NCBI GenBank assembly: GCA_003868215.1
Contig: QWDQ01000026.1
Span: 268,533 to 332,532, forward strand
Direction: 5' to 3'
DNA from: Pseudophaeomoniella oleicola
Taxonomy: Eukaryota > Ascomycota > Eurotiomycetes > Phaeomoniellales > Phaeomoniellaceae
Length of the DNA: 64,000 bases
Below, piece after piece: positions 33,152 to 45,363 of this stretch (position 1 is the first letter of the stretch; every line of letters begins with the position of its first letter). Position numbers and translations under genes: made by a program. Under the pieces are notes generated by a model. That model was not told the DNA's origin. It worked only from the letters and a program-made list of their open reading frames with translations, and made no database searches.

Positions 33152-35897
33152 ATGTTGCCTTGCCTTTGTTGTGGGCATCATCTTCGCCCTCCTGGTGAGA
33201 AGAAGATTACACGAATCGTGACCGGCAGTCCTCCTGGCATCTCAAAATCGGTCGTAGGTCAAGATACCTCTCATGTCTCTTCGATGACAGAAGTGATGAC
33301 AGGACGTTCACCGTCTTTGCTCTTGGCTGCCACACAGCCTCCCTTGGATTCGACCCCTTCACTGCTGATACCAAACCATGAGCGGATGAAACGTTATCGA
33401 CACCTGATTCCTCTCACTCCAAATGGCGAGATAACGAGCAAAAACGAAGATTCAAAGCGTAAACAGCCCAAGAGCCGCAATGGTATGTCCTTGCGTAATG
33501 TGGCTTCTATTGCCTTTCGTGGAATGGCTACAACCGAGAATACACGGGCTGGAAGCCGAATTGCTGCTGACAGCCTTACTAGGTTGTGTTACATGCAAGT
33601 CGAAAAGGATCAAATGTGACGAGACGAAGCCGTCTTGTCAGCAGTGTTCTCGCCGCAAAGCTATTTGTGGTGGCTACGCAACAGGTCTCAAGTGGAAGCC
33701 CGTAAGAAAGTTTGGGTACGCTCGTAGAGAAGGTGAGGCAATAATGGTTGCGCAGCGCATGTTCATCCAAGTTTTACTGACTATTGAAGGCAATTTATCA
33801 ACACGGGATCATCTAGAGAAGGGACCGAAGCCGTCGTTGTCTCATGGACCCAACGACTCAGTTAGGGACGAAGCCGATATGCATTGCCGGACTCTCATCC
33901 CAGAATCTTCCCGGCCCAGCGCTTCAAATAGATCCGGCAGTTCCCCTATCGAAGCGTCACCAACATCGTCACGCTTCGATCTCCCACAGTTTTCGATCCC
34001 CAATCTCCAGCCGCTACAGTTAACCGCTGATGATTTCGGTACCCAGTGCGTGTTTGATAGCAGTCACGTTGATCTTTCTCACTTGATATTGACAGATATG
34101 AATGCCTCCGACAACCCTCTTTTCGCTCAGTCGCCGAACCTGGTCGGCTTTGATCTTCCATTCCCAACAGATCCACTGAGTCCAACCTTGGACACTCATC
34201 ACTCACCACGGCTTGTCGACCTGCTCAATGGCACCAGTGCAAGAATATCCGCTGAGCTTGAGGGGAATATTCCAACGTTCGAGTCGGTTTTTGAGACGGC
34301 AGAGGACACGCGAGAAGGATATGTTGATCCACTCATTGAAACACCTACAAGATCACTGCCATCACCTACTAGCTTTGCAGCCGGAACAAGTCCTTATTCC
34401 GTCATCCCGCAGCTCCAGTCCTCGTGCGACACGCCGGAAACGATAAAACTTCTTTTCGATCTTCAAACTTCCAGGATTTTATCGATAAAAGACGGTCTGA
34501 ACAAAAATCCATGGCGGACGCTCATCTGGCCACTAGCTGACGGATGTCCCGCTTTGTATCACGCGCTCGCCGCCATGACATGCTTCCACCTGTCTAGAAC
34601 TCAGCCGCGATTCCGCCTTCAAGGCTTGCAGCATCTTCAAATCAGTACACAAGCTCTTGCTGTCAACGAAAGCAGTAACACCATACCCCTGGAGGCGGTT
34701 CTTGCGTCAAGACTCGCGCTGGGCTTCGCCGAAGCCTGGGACCATCAGAGGCAATCAAGTGGCATTGCTCAAATCAATAGCGCAGCCACGCTTGTGCAAC
34801 AGGCTGTCTCCAAGCATCAGACCTCCAAGCTGACTGCTATCGAATTGAGCCGCTTGGCCTTCCTAGCCAACACTTGGATGTACATGAACGTTGTCTCTCG
34901 CTTTACTAGCGCGGAAAATCAGAGGCAAACCGACTCTGAGTTCATGATCGCTTGCAGTCTTCTGAGCCCTCTCCCTCGTGAACATCAGATTGATCCCCTT
35001 ATGGGCAGTGCAATCACATTGTTTCCCATGATCGATCTCCTGGCGGATCTTGTCGGCCGTGTCCGAAGGCGAACTGAAAAGCGCAATTCTCCTGCTATTA
35101 TCTCCAAGGCCGCAGATCTAAGAGTATCCATAGAGCGTTGGACCCCAGCAGTGAACTCTGAATTCACTTCGATCATCTCGGACTCGATCCAGACTGCCGA
35201 AGCCTACCGGTGGGCTGCACTGCTTCTCTTGCGTCAAGCAGTACCTGAACTTCCCTGGTCGCAATCAATGTGGGAGTTGGCACAGAAGGTTCTCACATTC
35301 CTCGCCACTATCCCACTTGAGTCTCGCACAACACTTGTGCAAACCTTTCCGCTTATTACGGCGGGCTGTGAGGCTTTCCAGGAAGAAGACAGGGACTGGG
35401 TGCTCGAGCGCTGGACGCTCATGTCCAGGAAGATGACCACAGGAATAGTCGATCGGTGTAAAACAGTGACAAAAGAGGTGTGGCGGAGGAAGGACGAGTA
35501 TGAAGCGCATCACGGACCATGTCGTATCCCCGGTTCCTCGTCACCGATGGCATACCACTGTCACGATAGCACCCTCGCTGGGCTCGGTGAACACGCCTCG
35601 ACAGATTATGATGTGCTATCTGCCTCTCAGGATGGCTTGAATGCTTCAACTGTTACCGGGAAAACTGTGTGCCCATGTGGCGTGGAGGCCAGCGACTTTC
35701 CGGAATCTGCTGCTTTCAAGCAGGGAGTAGATCCCATGACCCGGGCCGGGCATATTGATTACACTGTGAAAGGTGAATTGCATTGGCTGGGGGTCATGAA
35801 GGATTGGGCTTGGGAAGGTACGCTTTCCTTTCTCACTGGGGTTCAGAGACTAGTTGACAGTGCTAATGATCTTGGTGTTTTAGTTATGCTTGGATGA
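33152..35897 (+). CDS. C6 zinc-cluster (Zn2Cys6) transcription factor
   Basis: Three exons: 33152-33482, 33583-35817, 35884-35897; 859 aa. The first intron lies just before the zinc cluster, as is common in fungi: PKSRNG joins CVTCKSKRIKC, giving six Cys spaced CX2CX6CX6CX2CX6C (residues about 112-139). A basic stretch follows (KWKPVRKFGYARREG). The middle is Ser/Pro rich; from about 370 a Fungal_trans_2-like region is seen (NPWRTLIWPLADGCPALYHA, TCFHLSRTQPRFRLQG). The short last exon restores the usual WEVMLG ending. The start is uncertain: in-frame ATGs at 33284 and 33296 are alternatives. The target is unknown; two oxygenase genes lie just downstream. Confidence 0.85.
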
Positions 35898-36347
35898 CTT
35901 ACGAGCTATTTTCCATCTGTTGGACTATGGTACCCGTCTGCTTCTATAATCCCCTCGCACTGACTATTATTCGCGTGTGTTTTGGTCCTACTCTGCCTCA
36001 TGATGATGATACTGTGGGCTCAAGAGGTGATGAATTCGGTTTATATATTAATGAAGAATTGATTATCTGCTTACTAAGGGCCTGTTGAGCAGGATCGTGT
36101 TAATCTGCAAGCACAGGGTTGACTGAGAGCCACGGTCTGCTGTCAGAATCTCAGGCTTGTGGTCAATGCCGATTAGACACAGGAACATCCGCTTCTGATT
36201 CTCGATCAAGGTATATGTGAACAGTCTGTTTTAACATGGAGGATTGCAAAGAATGAGGTCTTGGAATTCTCTCTGGTTTAAATCGGAAGCTGCAAAAGAA
36301 GGAATACTATGTAAAGAGCTGATCTCTAGGAGGTCTGATAACTTTCA
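35898..36347. other. Convergent intergenic region
   Basis: 3' flanks of the zinc-cluster regulator (+) and the 2-oxoglutarate oxygenase (-). No gene is seen. Confidence 0.5.
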
Positions 36348-37484
36348 CTATTCCACGATCTCATTGTTCGTGATCCGGATCCAATCCTCCTGCTTCTGAA
36401 GAAAGTCCTTTATCCTTTTGATGTCTGTCGGTTTGTTGGCACGATGCTGCTTTTCGAGGACATTGAGCATCTGCCGGAGACGTTCCTGCAGAACTTCAAC
36501 CCTGTATTCAGTCCACTGGAAATACAACTCCGAAGGCTCCGAGATGGGCCGGATGGTCGTGAGGACTGAGGAGTCTGGCACAAGGGCATCGCGAGGGCGG
36601 AAGGCTGTCACCATGGTGATCCGCTCGGTCCCGCCGATTGCAGCCAGGGCCTGATGGGAGATGCACCTGCCCTGGAGGACAATGGCACAGCCCTTTGCAA
36701 GTTGTCAGCATTCTCATATACATGAAGAGAAAGTGGTTTGTCCTGATCTCACCATCTGTGGTCCTCGCACTTTGATGATTTCACCCGCGCCATTTCGAAT
36801 TGCGGTTTCACCACCAGCCATACCAGAAGCATCGCTCACCATCACTACGCATACAAAGGGATAGCTGTCGCAATGCCAATGAGTGACTGGAATGTCATCA
36901 ACTGATTGGCCTGCTATCTTTCCCAGATCTTGGCCTTCGCCCTGAACGGAGACGTTGATGTTTCCGATCTCTATATCTATTGCAGGAATGAGGTCGATTC
37001 CAGCTATTTTAGAGACTATTGACAGAGTCTTGGGGTCTTTCCAAGCATCGTACATGAAAGGGGCATATCTTGCAGAAGTTTAGCCGCATTGCCGGTGAAC
37101 AAAAAAAAGAAAAGGATTCAGAGCTATGGCAGTAACTCACTTTGGACAATGGCCTCTTAACTGGCAGCTAGCAAACTTGGTGCTGAACAAGCAATTGTCC
37201 CACACTTCGTTTGCGAATATTTCTCTTCTCATGATACGAATGGCTCCTTCATTGAAGAGCGGGAACGGTTCTGAAACAGCAACTGGCGTGATACCTGAAT
37301 CTTCCGGCAGCCCAAGGTCTTTCAGCGAGTGTACCTCGGGATACTCGGCGAATGACAAGTGCTTCTCAGCGTCGAAGTCTACGTGAAATCCTATGTCTGG
37401 ACCCCCGATGAGTTTTTCTCTGATGATCGGTCTGATGTTGCTGCTGCTTGGGCCTGTCGGCGGCAGTAGGTCAACTTGCGCCAT
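36348..37484 (-). CDS. Fe(II)/2-oxoglutarate-dependent oxygenase-like protein
   Basis: Three exons on the minus strand: 37484-37141, 37068-36753, 36692-36348; 334 aa. The N-terminus carries GGPDIGFHVDFDAEKHLSFAE. The jelly-roll core has the HxD metal motif in THWHCDSYPF (His180, Asp182), then GGETAIRNGAGEIIKVRGPQ and the distal His233 in GRCISHQAL. A charged helical C-terminus follows. This matches a fungal group of uncharacterised Fe(II)/2OG oxygenases. The substrate is unknown. Its promoter region (37485-38605) is shared with the divergent PhyH-like gene, hinting at joint control. Confidence 0.78.
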
Positions 37485-37670
37485 CGTCTTGTGTTTCTCG
37501 AGTCTGTTACGCGAATGCTATCAAAAGAGAGGAGGGGTAGAAAAGGGCTGTTTTCGGAGAGGGAGAAGGTCAATGAAAGTAGAAATACTGACCCCTTCCC
37601 AAGGGGACGCAAGTCAAAGCAATATATAGTGATTAGATCGAACCCCATACACCAATCCAAAGGTCATGAA

Positions 37671-37710
<40 letters not shown>

Positions 37711-38605
37711 TCCCGATAACGAAATCAAAAATATTCGTCGTTCGTAGATAGATACCTTACCTCCTAGTAAGGACTTAATACAAGCATACACCAAAACCAC
37801 CATCACGACAACAACCAAATCTACGATTGGGGAATTATCCCATCTCTGAACCGTAACCCTATCTCCCTTTTTTTTCCCCCAGTATTATCGTTTAATCACC
37901 ATCATAATCTATCCCTCCCTGAAGCAAAAGACATAAAAATTCCCTATTTCGGAAACGTTCGTCGTCACTGAAGTTAAGTCCCTTGATTATTACTATCCCT
38001 AGTTATCCCTTATCGGGCTTATCAACCTGAACTTCTTCGCGATCCGATTTGGGAATTTAAGTCCACCCCCTTGATATGCGGTTTTGATTGGTCAGTCAGG
38101 AATACGTAGCTATTAGGTAGGGAGATAGGTACGAGTATTCTTATCATGCGGTCATGTATTATGTGGCCATCTCGTTCGCGTGGAATTTCCGGATTTTACT
38201 TAAGTACATTCGATTGCTTTGCATTGGGGCTTTTCGAGGAGAGAAAGGGAGCTGCTGCTGTTGTTCGGGTAGGTACCTAGTAAGGTAATACTAATAGTAA
38301 GGTAAACTACCTAGGTAAATTATGGATGTACTGTAAGTTATGGTTTTGAAGCTCGGTGGATGGGATGCGAGATGGATGGACGGACGGAGATGGGCACGCG
38401 TTGGATTAGATGCGGATGCAGATGCTATTTAAATATATCAGAGATCTTCAAGCTCTATATACATAGGTTGAGACTCTTGACTGGTGATTTCTATAAAATC
38501 AAAAGGTCAGACAAAAAGGGGGTTTCGTTTGTAGTACTATTACTACACTTCACTTGGATCATATACCGACCTGCTTGAATATTGTCGACACAATTCTCAT
38601 CAACT
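37485..38605. other. Divergent promoter region between two oxygenase genes
   Basis: About 1.1 kb between start codons, with an (ACT)n tract at 37671-37710 and TACCTAGGTA-type words near 38270-38320. No gene is recognised. Confidence 0.55.
37670..37710. repeat. (ACT)n trinucleotide repeat
   Basis: About 13 uninterrupted ACT units in the shared oxygenase promoter region. Confidence 0.95.
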
Positions 38606-39601
38606 ATGGGTGTCCCGGTATTCGGACCACCTCCACCGATAGATCCGTCGTATGAACCTTCGACGTCTATCACTTCGGTCTCTGCCAGTGCCCCAATCGC
38701 AGAGATTCTCGAAGTGATAGAACGCGATGGCGGCGTGATTCTGACCGACTTTGCGACCTCTGAAGAGCTTGCAGCCATCGAGCGTGATGTCGAGGCTCAT
38801 CGAAAGCAGACCCGGTCGACGGAGAAGAGTGCACTACACATCATACCCAAGGAGACGCTTGCCATACCCGGTCTCGTGGGCAAGTCACCGACCGTTGCCA
38901 AGATATGTGAAGCTCCTGTGTTAGAGAAGCTGCGGGAATCCATTCTCCAGGAGAATTTCAGCGTTATTCGTGAAGACTTCGTGGAGGAGAACACCATCGA
39001 TCCGTTGTTGAGTATCAGTATCACTCTCCATATAGGGTATGGCGCGCCACGTCAAAGGCTACACAGAGATGACAATGTACACGGCATCAGACATGACGGC
39101 CAATTCGACCTCAAAAAGGCAAGTCAATTTGGTTGCTTGATTGCAGCCTCGAGGACTACCAGGCAAAATGGAGCCACGATGTTTATCCCGGGTTCGCACA
39201 AATGGGATGACAACAGACGTCCACGAACGGATGAGGTATGCTTCGCTGGTAAGCCATCGCACATGTCCAATAACATTTACCACATACATCGCCACTGACA
39301 CTTTGATTTAGAAATGGAACCAGGATCTGCACTCATCTTTCTGGCTTCTTGCTACCACGGCGGCGGTCACAACTCCGTTCCAAATGTGATCCGGAAGATC
39401 CACGGGTTGTTCTTCATCAGAGGGACGATGCGGACAGAAGAAAACCAGTTTTTGGCGGTGCCGCGGAGCAAAGCACTTACAATGAGTGATAAGATGCTCT
39501 CGCTTCTGGGATACAAGAAACCTTCCACTGTACTGGGCATCGTCGAGAATGAGGATCCGGCGTTGGATCTGCGGAACGTTCTTGACAGGGCAAGTCAATA
39601 G
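38606..39601 (+). CDS. Phytanoyl-CoA dioxygenase (PhyH) family Fe(II)/2OG oxygenase
   Basis: Two exons: 38606-39248 and 39312-39601; 310 aa, the usual size for fungal PhyH tailoring enzymes. The donor at 39249 was chosen over an earlier GTATGC because it restores DEVCFAEMEPGSALIF. Motifs: IERDGGVILTDFATSEEL at the start, HxD in QRLHRDDNVHG (His153, Asp155), NGATMFIPGSHKWDD, and the distal histidine in SCYHGGGHNSV (His230/His234). Relatives such as FtmOx1 and AsqJ hydroxylate, desaturate or epoxidise secondary metabolites. The substrate cannot be told. It is divergent from the other oxygenase. Confidence 0.88.
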
Positions 39602-40093
39602 TGCTTCGAGTAGGATAGAGATATCTGTTACCAATGCTCAGCCTTTCTCACGACAAGTAATTAATGTTTTGAATAAATGAAGGACACGACATGATCGATC
39701 ACTCATATTACTTGTACTCCAATATGAAGGAATTCACTCTGAGGTTCTTATAACTTGGTCAGCGTAGAAAAACAATGTCATTGACAGCATGAAGGCGGAG
39801 GGTCGCCTACGTAGTATGCAAGGAACAACTATAAAAGCGGCGAGAACAGCCTCTTAAAATGATGACGCAGGGCTTAAAGTCCAACGGATTTCGGCGCCTG
39901 GCCTGCACCCTGATCGTGAGCATTCAGAGGAAACCTGACACGCCAATTATGAAACAGGTGAACTCAATTCCCAGACGTTGCTCCCTGTTGACAATGAATT
40001 CGTGCCTACGCGCATTTCCAAGAAGTAACATGACAGCTTCTCATCGTGTCATGGGCCGGTCAAGCCGTCCGTGAATTTGGAAATAGCGCAGAT
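39602..40093. other. Intergenic region
   Basis: 3' flank of the PhyH-like gene and promoter of the next gene. No gene is seen. Confidence 0.5.
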
Positions 40094-41166
40094 ATGGCTG
40101 TATGCCGCCGGTACCATTTCTTTGAAGTGAATGATCAGTCCTGGTAGGAGAGGCTCAATTCCGAAGCATTGGCGTGCGGTGCTGATATGAAGGCTGTTAG
40201 GTTCCCTCAATTCTTACGTGAAAAGGTTCAAGACGACTTGACCTTGCTCTGGACCTTCCGAGTACCCATCCTGCAGCGGACATCGCCTGCACAGCTAGTT
40301 GCTTCAACCATCGCAACGGTGCTCGGCAGGGACACTTCAGCATATACTTATGTCGATTTCTGCTCTGGCGCAGGGGGTCCGACTCCATTCATCGAGAAAT
40401 ACCTGAACGATGAGCTCAAGCAGAGGGCGGAAGACGATGACAAGCCCAATGCTCCGGTTCAGTTCGTTCTGACCGACATACATCCCCACGTGGAAGCCTG
40501 GGAGATGGCGGCGAAGAAAAGTGACAATCTAGGCTTCATCAAGGATCCGGTTGATGCTACGAATGCGCCCAAAGATCTGCTCGGAGACCTTCATACTGAC
40601 CATGGGCAACAAAAGCTGTTACGGCTTTTCAATCTAGCATTCCACCATTTTGATGATGATATGGCTATCAGAATCCTGGAGAATACGCTTGAGACATCCG
40701 ATGGTTTTGGGTAAGTGATATCCTATAATGGACTCATTTGTAGAGGGCTCATATTTTTCGTCTTCGTAGGATCTTCGAACTCCAGAACCGTACAGCGCCC
40801 AATTTCATTACGATAACTCTCATGTGGCCTCTCCTTCTCCTGATAACACCGTTCTTTTTCTTCAACTCCCCCATCCATCTCATCTTCTCGTATCTATGTC
40901 CCATTGTCCCTTTCGTCGTCGTCTTCGACGGCTATATATCAAGCCTTCGTACCAGAACCCCTGAAGAAGTCAAGAAGCTCTTAGAAGTGGCAGCCGACAG
41001 ACTCGCCAAGCGAACGAGAGCTGAAAGGGGGAGTGTTGCTGGCAAGGCTCACGAGGAGATCACGGGAGGAGCAGCTCTGTTGAAGAAATGGACTTTCAAG
41101 AGCGGAAGCGAAATGCATACACCACCCATTGGGACAATGAGTTGGATCATGTGTACGAAACAGTGA
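40094..41166 (+). CDS. Methyltransferase-like protein with C-terminal membrane segments
   Basis: Three exons: 40094-40143, 40201-40710, 40770-41166; 318 aa. The short first exon gives MAVCRRYHFFEVNDQSW with good start context and joins FPQFLREKV in phase. The AdoMet-like glycine-rich loop is YVDFCSGAGGPTPFIE (from 67), followed by QFVLTDIHP as a possible acidic ribose-binding strand and LFNLAFHHFDDDMA. About 200-235 is strongly hydrophobic (LMWPLLLLITPFFFF, FSYLCPIVPFVVVFDG), suggesting membrane attachment. It belongs to an uncharacterised fungal family; methyl transfer is inferred from the Rossmann motif only. Confidence 0.7.
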
Positions 41167-42556
41167 CGTGGCAATCATGTCTTTCTGGTCACCTTCAAAG
41201 TGGCAGCCTCGTCACTTCGGGCCCAAAGGCCTTGGGTACAAAGAACTAGTCAACCCCCCTTTTATTCAGTGCCAGGACAGCAATTAACACTAAGCCTCCT
41301 CGTGAAGCACCAATTGAATTCTCCAGCCCCCCAATCCAGGTGTCTACCTAACTAGTATCACAAGAGAAGAAACATAGACTAGCATTTCAACTCGTCACAC
41401 CATTAGTATCACCATACTTACTAAAGTGTTCTCACATCTGACATGTGCAGATACCAAACAAATAATATAGTTCCAGCAATCGTCATCGTCATCATCGTCA
41501 TCATCGTCCTCCTCCTCCTCCTCCTGCTCCCCATCTATCACCAAGCCTTGGAAAGTGATTTTTTCTCAGATCTATATTATATCGAGCGAGCAAATGTATA
41601 TGCAAAAAAAGAAAATTAAATAATCAACGAGCTGAAAACCCGACGGGGCGGGGAGGGAGGGTATATCTGTAATAAACCGTTCATTCCGAATCGAAAACGA
41701 ATAACCTCCCCCAGATGGATCATAGCTTGTAGGAAGCAAGGGTTTGGCTTATGGGAGTCAAAACCCTCGGAAACGATCTGCTTACAAATGTCCGTTCAGC
41801 AAGGATATCGAGCTGTCAGCCCGGCCAGATTAGATCCGATATGCTATTATCGGTTGGCTACGCGCCTATAAGTTAGTAATTGCACTTCTTCTTCTTGTGC
41901 CTCGGTTTGTGAAGCCGATAGGCACCAATATCCGTGGGGGGTTTTGGGGGGGTTGTCCCGTAGGTAGGGAATGTCGGGATGGATGCTCCTATCACTGACT
42001 ACCTAGTATACGCCGCTTCTAACCGACGACCCCCAGGCATCTCTTATCAAATACCGTTGTTCCTACTACAGTCATTTTTCGACATCTTCAATTATTAATC
42101 CATGGTTTCTAGTGACTCAGTACAGTAACAAGAGATATCGGGTGATGAACCCGAGGTTTCGGTTAGTGCCTTCGCTTGCTGTTAACTGAGCTGCCTACCT
42201 TGGTTTACTAGTAGCCTTGGGATGTCGGTCAGTCAGTCATACACCAGAACTGTACAAATTGCACAGCCCTTTTCTTTTCTTTCTTGGACACTACGTTGCC
42301 GCGTTTGAGGATGCCGATCGAAGGCGCCATGTAAGGCTGGCTGAAAATGATGACAATGGCTGCCTTGTCTACGCCGATAAGATCGGTACAGTCCGACGAA
42401 ACAAAACAAAAATGAAGCGATAGTCCTGTTCAGTCGACCTCCTTGCCAGATCAGATGACGTTGCCCTCAGGCGACATGAAATGAGCAGTATGCCTGTGTC
42501 GCTCTATATATTTAGCGAACTCTACGCCTTTCAGAAATGTGTCTGCTGCAACCGCC
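41167..42556. other. Long intergenic region
   Basis: About 1.4 kb with a trinucleotide tract (41479-41526) and AT-rich stretches. No gene is recognised. Confidence 0.5.
41479..41526. repeat. CGTCAT/CTC trinucleotide-type repeat
   Basis: An imperfect CGTCAT/CATCGT tract passes into a CTC run. Confidence 0.9.
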
Positions 42557-44104
42557 ATGTCGTCTCTAACCAGCCTCGATAGCTTGATCGTGAGCCAAAC
42601 TGATTTCGATCGATATAACGGCCACAATAGCCTGCAGCAGTTCCACCTACCCCGTTCTCCGACTGATGATTCACTGAGTCCGATTGATCCAGACTGGAAG
42701 CCGGGCGAGATTGCGGAATGGCTTCGTACACCATGTTCACGACAGGAAAACAGCGAACACACCATGAAGATCCTGATGATACAGACACGCAACCAATCAA
42801 CCAGTCGAAAGTTGCCACAGTCGTTTCCTTTTCCTCGTGTGCTCTCTCAGAGCCGACCTCGGACCTCTGAGCGTCAGCAACACGGTGAATTTGTCAAAGA
42901 CATTTTTGCAGCTGGTGGATTCCCACTTGCAGCATTCGGATCCTACATTAAAGGTCATCTCCTCTTTGCCCATGCGTCTCCCAGAAACTTGACACGCGAT
43001 CCTGACTGCGACAACGCCACGGTATATTATTGCTCAGGAACGAGCTGGACGATTACATGGAGACATTGCCCGGTCACAAGGCACACCGCAGCGATCCTGT
43101 TGCATCGGGAAGGCGATGGGGACGATCGTTGCCGAGAAGTCATCCGTGATCTCCTACGACTGCAAGAACATAGAGCACATCCCATGTTGCTGGGGTATGT
43201 CAAAACTAGGATCTCTGTCGGCTTCACGTTTGATATGTTGGATGAAATGAACACGGAAACTCTTGCACTTGAGCAAGAGATCGGGTTTCCGACTTGGGAT
43301 TGGATTCTTGATCGCGAAATGGAAGGCAAAGACACTATCACCGAGAGCCACGATGCGGCCGTGAGTCGTTTCAACGTGCTTTCGGGTAAATTGACCAACA
43401 TTTGCTTCCGGTTGCGCACCTTTGAGGAGCAGATCAAATTCATCTCGAGATGCAACACCAAATTTGCGGCCGCCCTGGACAAAGATGACTCTGCGGGCAA
43501 GCGAGAATGCGCTGAACTCGAAGACACCATGAACGTGATTTGGGATCATACTCGCGTCCATCTTTTCGACGCCGACACCCTCGCTGAACGTCTCTCGAAC
43601 CAAATGCAGAGTATTTTTCAACTCACTACCCAAAGAGACTCCCGGGCTAATCTCGCCATCGCCGATTTCAACTACGAGCTCGCATGGCAGGGTAAGGCGG
43701 CGAATTCCTCGATGATGACGATCGCTTTTGTGAACCTGCTATTTATGCCGGGAACCTTCGTGGCCTCATTCTTCGACACACCCATCTTCAACTGGAAGCC
43801 AGAGGAAGGGCAAATCCTCGTCACACAGCCTTTCTGGATCTATTGGACGGTGTCAGGTCTGCTCACCCTGATTCTGTGCCTCTGCTGGTTCCAGTATCTG
43901 CATACAAAAAGCAAGAAAGACACAGACCATCGGAGCATTGCCAGTCGTAATTTCATGGACCGGATCACGCGGAGACAGACTTCGCTTTCACGCGATCGTC
44001 CGCCGAACCTTTGTACGAACATGTACTCGTTTAAGCGGAAAGGACCTGACATGGGATTTATCGGCGTAGGAATTGAAATGGGGAATTTGCGTGGTTCGGT
44101 ATAG
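42557..44104 (+). CDS. CorA-like membrane protein (fungal type, no GMN motif)
   Basis: Single exon, 515 aa from ATG at 42557; the frame is open a little upstream but without ATG. A soluble N-terminal region is followed by a helical part (DMLDEMNTETLALEQEIG, then FNVLSGKLTNICFRLRTFE). Two membrane helices lie near 386-408 (MMTIAFVNLLFMPGTFVASFF) and 424-447 (PFWIYWTVSGLLTLILCLCW). The first carries the FMPGTFVAS pattern seen in fungal CorA-like proteins. The GMN motif at the pore mouth of real CorA Mg2+ channels is absent, so ion transport is doubtful. The basic C-terminal tail is about 65 aa. Confidence 0.75.
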   Translation: MSSLTSLDSLIVSQTDFDRYNGHNSLQQFHLPRSPTDDSLSPIDPDWKPGEIAEWLRTPCSRQENSEHTMKILMIQTRNQSTSRKLPQSFPFPRVLSQSRPRTSERQQHGEFVKDIFAAGGFPLAAFGSYIKGHLLFAHASPRNLTRDPDCDNATVYYCSGTSWTITWRHCPVTRHTAAILLHREGDGDDRCREVIRDLLRLQEHRAHPMLLGYVKTRISVGFTFDMLDEMNTETLALEQEIGFPTWDWILDREMEGKDTITESHDAAVSRFNVLSGKLTNICFRLRTFEEQIKFISRCNTKFAAALDKDDSAGKRECAELEDTMNVIWDHTRVHLFDADTLAERLSNQMQSIFQLTTQRDSRANLAIADFNYELAWQGKAANSSMMTIAFVNLLFMPGTFVASFFDTPIFNWKPEEGQILVTQPFWIYWTVSGLLTLILCLCWFQYLHTKSKKDTDHRSIASRNFMDRITRRQTSLSRDRPPNLCTNMYSFKRKGPDMGFIGVGIEMGNLRGSV

Positions 44105-45363
44105 TCGAAGGGTTCATGTCTATGATTAACGACGATTTGTAGCGTTACGTACCTTGTATTAAATCTTGATTTTTTGTTATGTCAATCCTGAACCTCAGGA
44201 AATCCCAACCTGTCATTGGAGGTGGAAGAGTAGCCCTGACCGTCGTCCATCAGAGCTCCCCTCTCCCCGTATCGGAATCTGCTCTCTTTTCTTTTCCCCA
44301 AGAGCGGGTCAATCCCCTGTACTACCCAGCGTCAACGGTAATCAGCCCACTAGGTCTGCGTAAATCTACTTGTGGCTAGTGAGTCTGTCTGATTACAATA
44401 TTGAATCCGACATGTTCATCATTGAGATACTGAAAACAGATGCCGGAGGATGGCGGTCCGCGGGCAAGGCCTAAAACAAGGAAACTGATAGATAGAGGCC
44501 TCACCATACCTACCTGCTGCCAGCAGGAATTGAGAAATGGAGTCTAAAACATGTAAGGATCTGATGCCTTATCACATCCACTCGTCTTTGGGCAACGGGG
44601 TTGCATCGGGCCTTGATGGCGAGAGCCAGAGAATTTGCGCAAGACTTTCGAAATATCGCTCAAAGAACTCAAGACAGATCGAGTCGGCATCTTCTTATCT
44701 ACATGCGGCAGATCGTTTAGTGCCATTTGCAGAGACACTCAAGGCGTGCGATGGCCTGCATAGTCAATTGGTAGGAAAGGGAAAGAAAGGAGAGAGAGAA
44801 AAGAAATATACGGAAAGGTATATTTTACTTGTCCTGCTGACTATCAGGTAAGTGTTGCTCACAATGACAAGACTTCTGACATAAAAACCCTTAATATGCT
44901 GGCTGTCAGACAGAAGCGTCGCTCTCGAGGCTGCCGGCACACATCAGAAAGGTTAAGCTCACCAAGCTGACCTCTTCTAAACGCATCATTTAAATGACTG
45001 CCTATTTTGAATGTATCTCTGAGGTGCAGTATTATGCGCCATGTATATATCTGTGAATAACACACCGAATCACCTCAAAGTGCGTAAGGAGGTACTAACC
45101 TAAGCTGATCATAAAAAAAGAAATGTCTTCAGGGATTTGGCAAGAAATTTTTCGCCCTTCTTTGGTGCTGTATTATATGATGCACCAGTTCTTTTATAAA
45201 GCCCAATCGTCTCTTGTAATGATGATTCTTTTTATCAAATCTTTTTTAACTTTCCCCACCGAACCACTACATCACAAAATCTCAACACCCCAAAAGTGTC
45301 TTATAGATATATAGCAGATTAGTCAAATCTAAGACAACATCAGTGATTAGTAGCTGAAATTTC
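44105..45363. other. Region without a convincing gene
   Basis: Short frames (for example 44537-44851 and 45123-45314) lack motifs. No repeat of note. Confidence 0.45.

Noticed and set aside
44537-44851. 104-aa open frame before the tRNA
   Set aside because: Basic low-complexity end and no recognisable domain; random frames of this length are common here.
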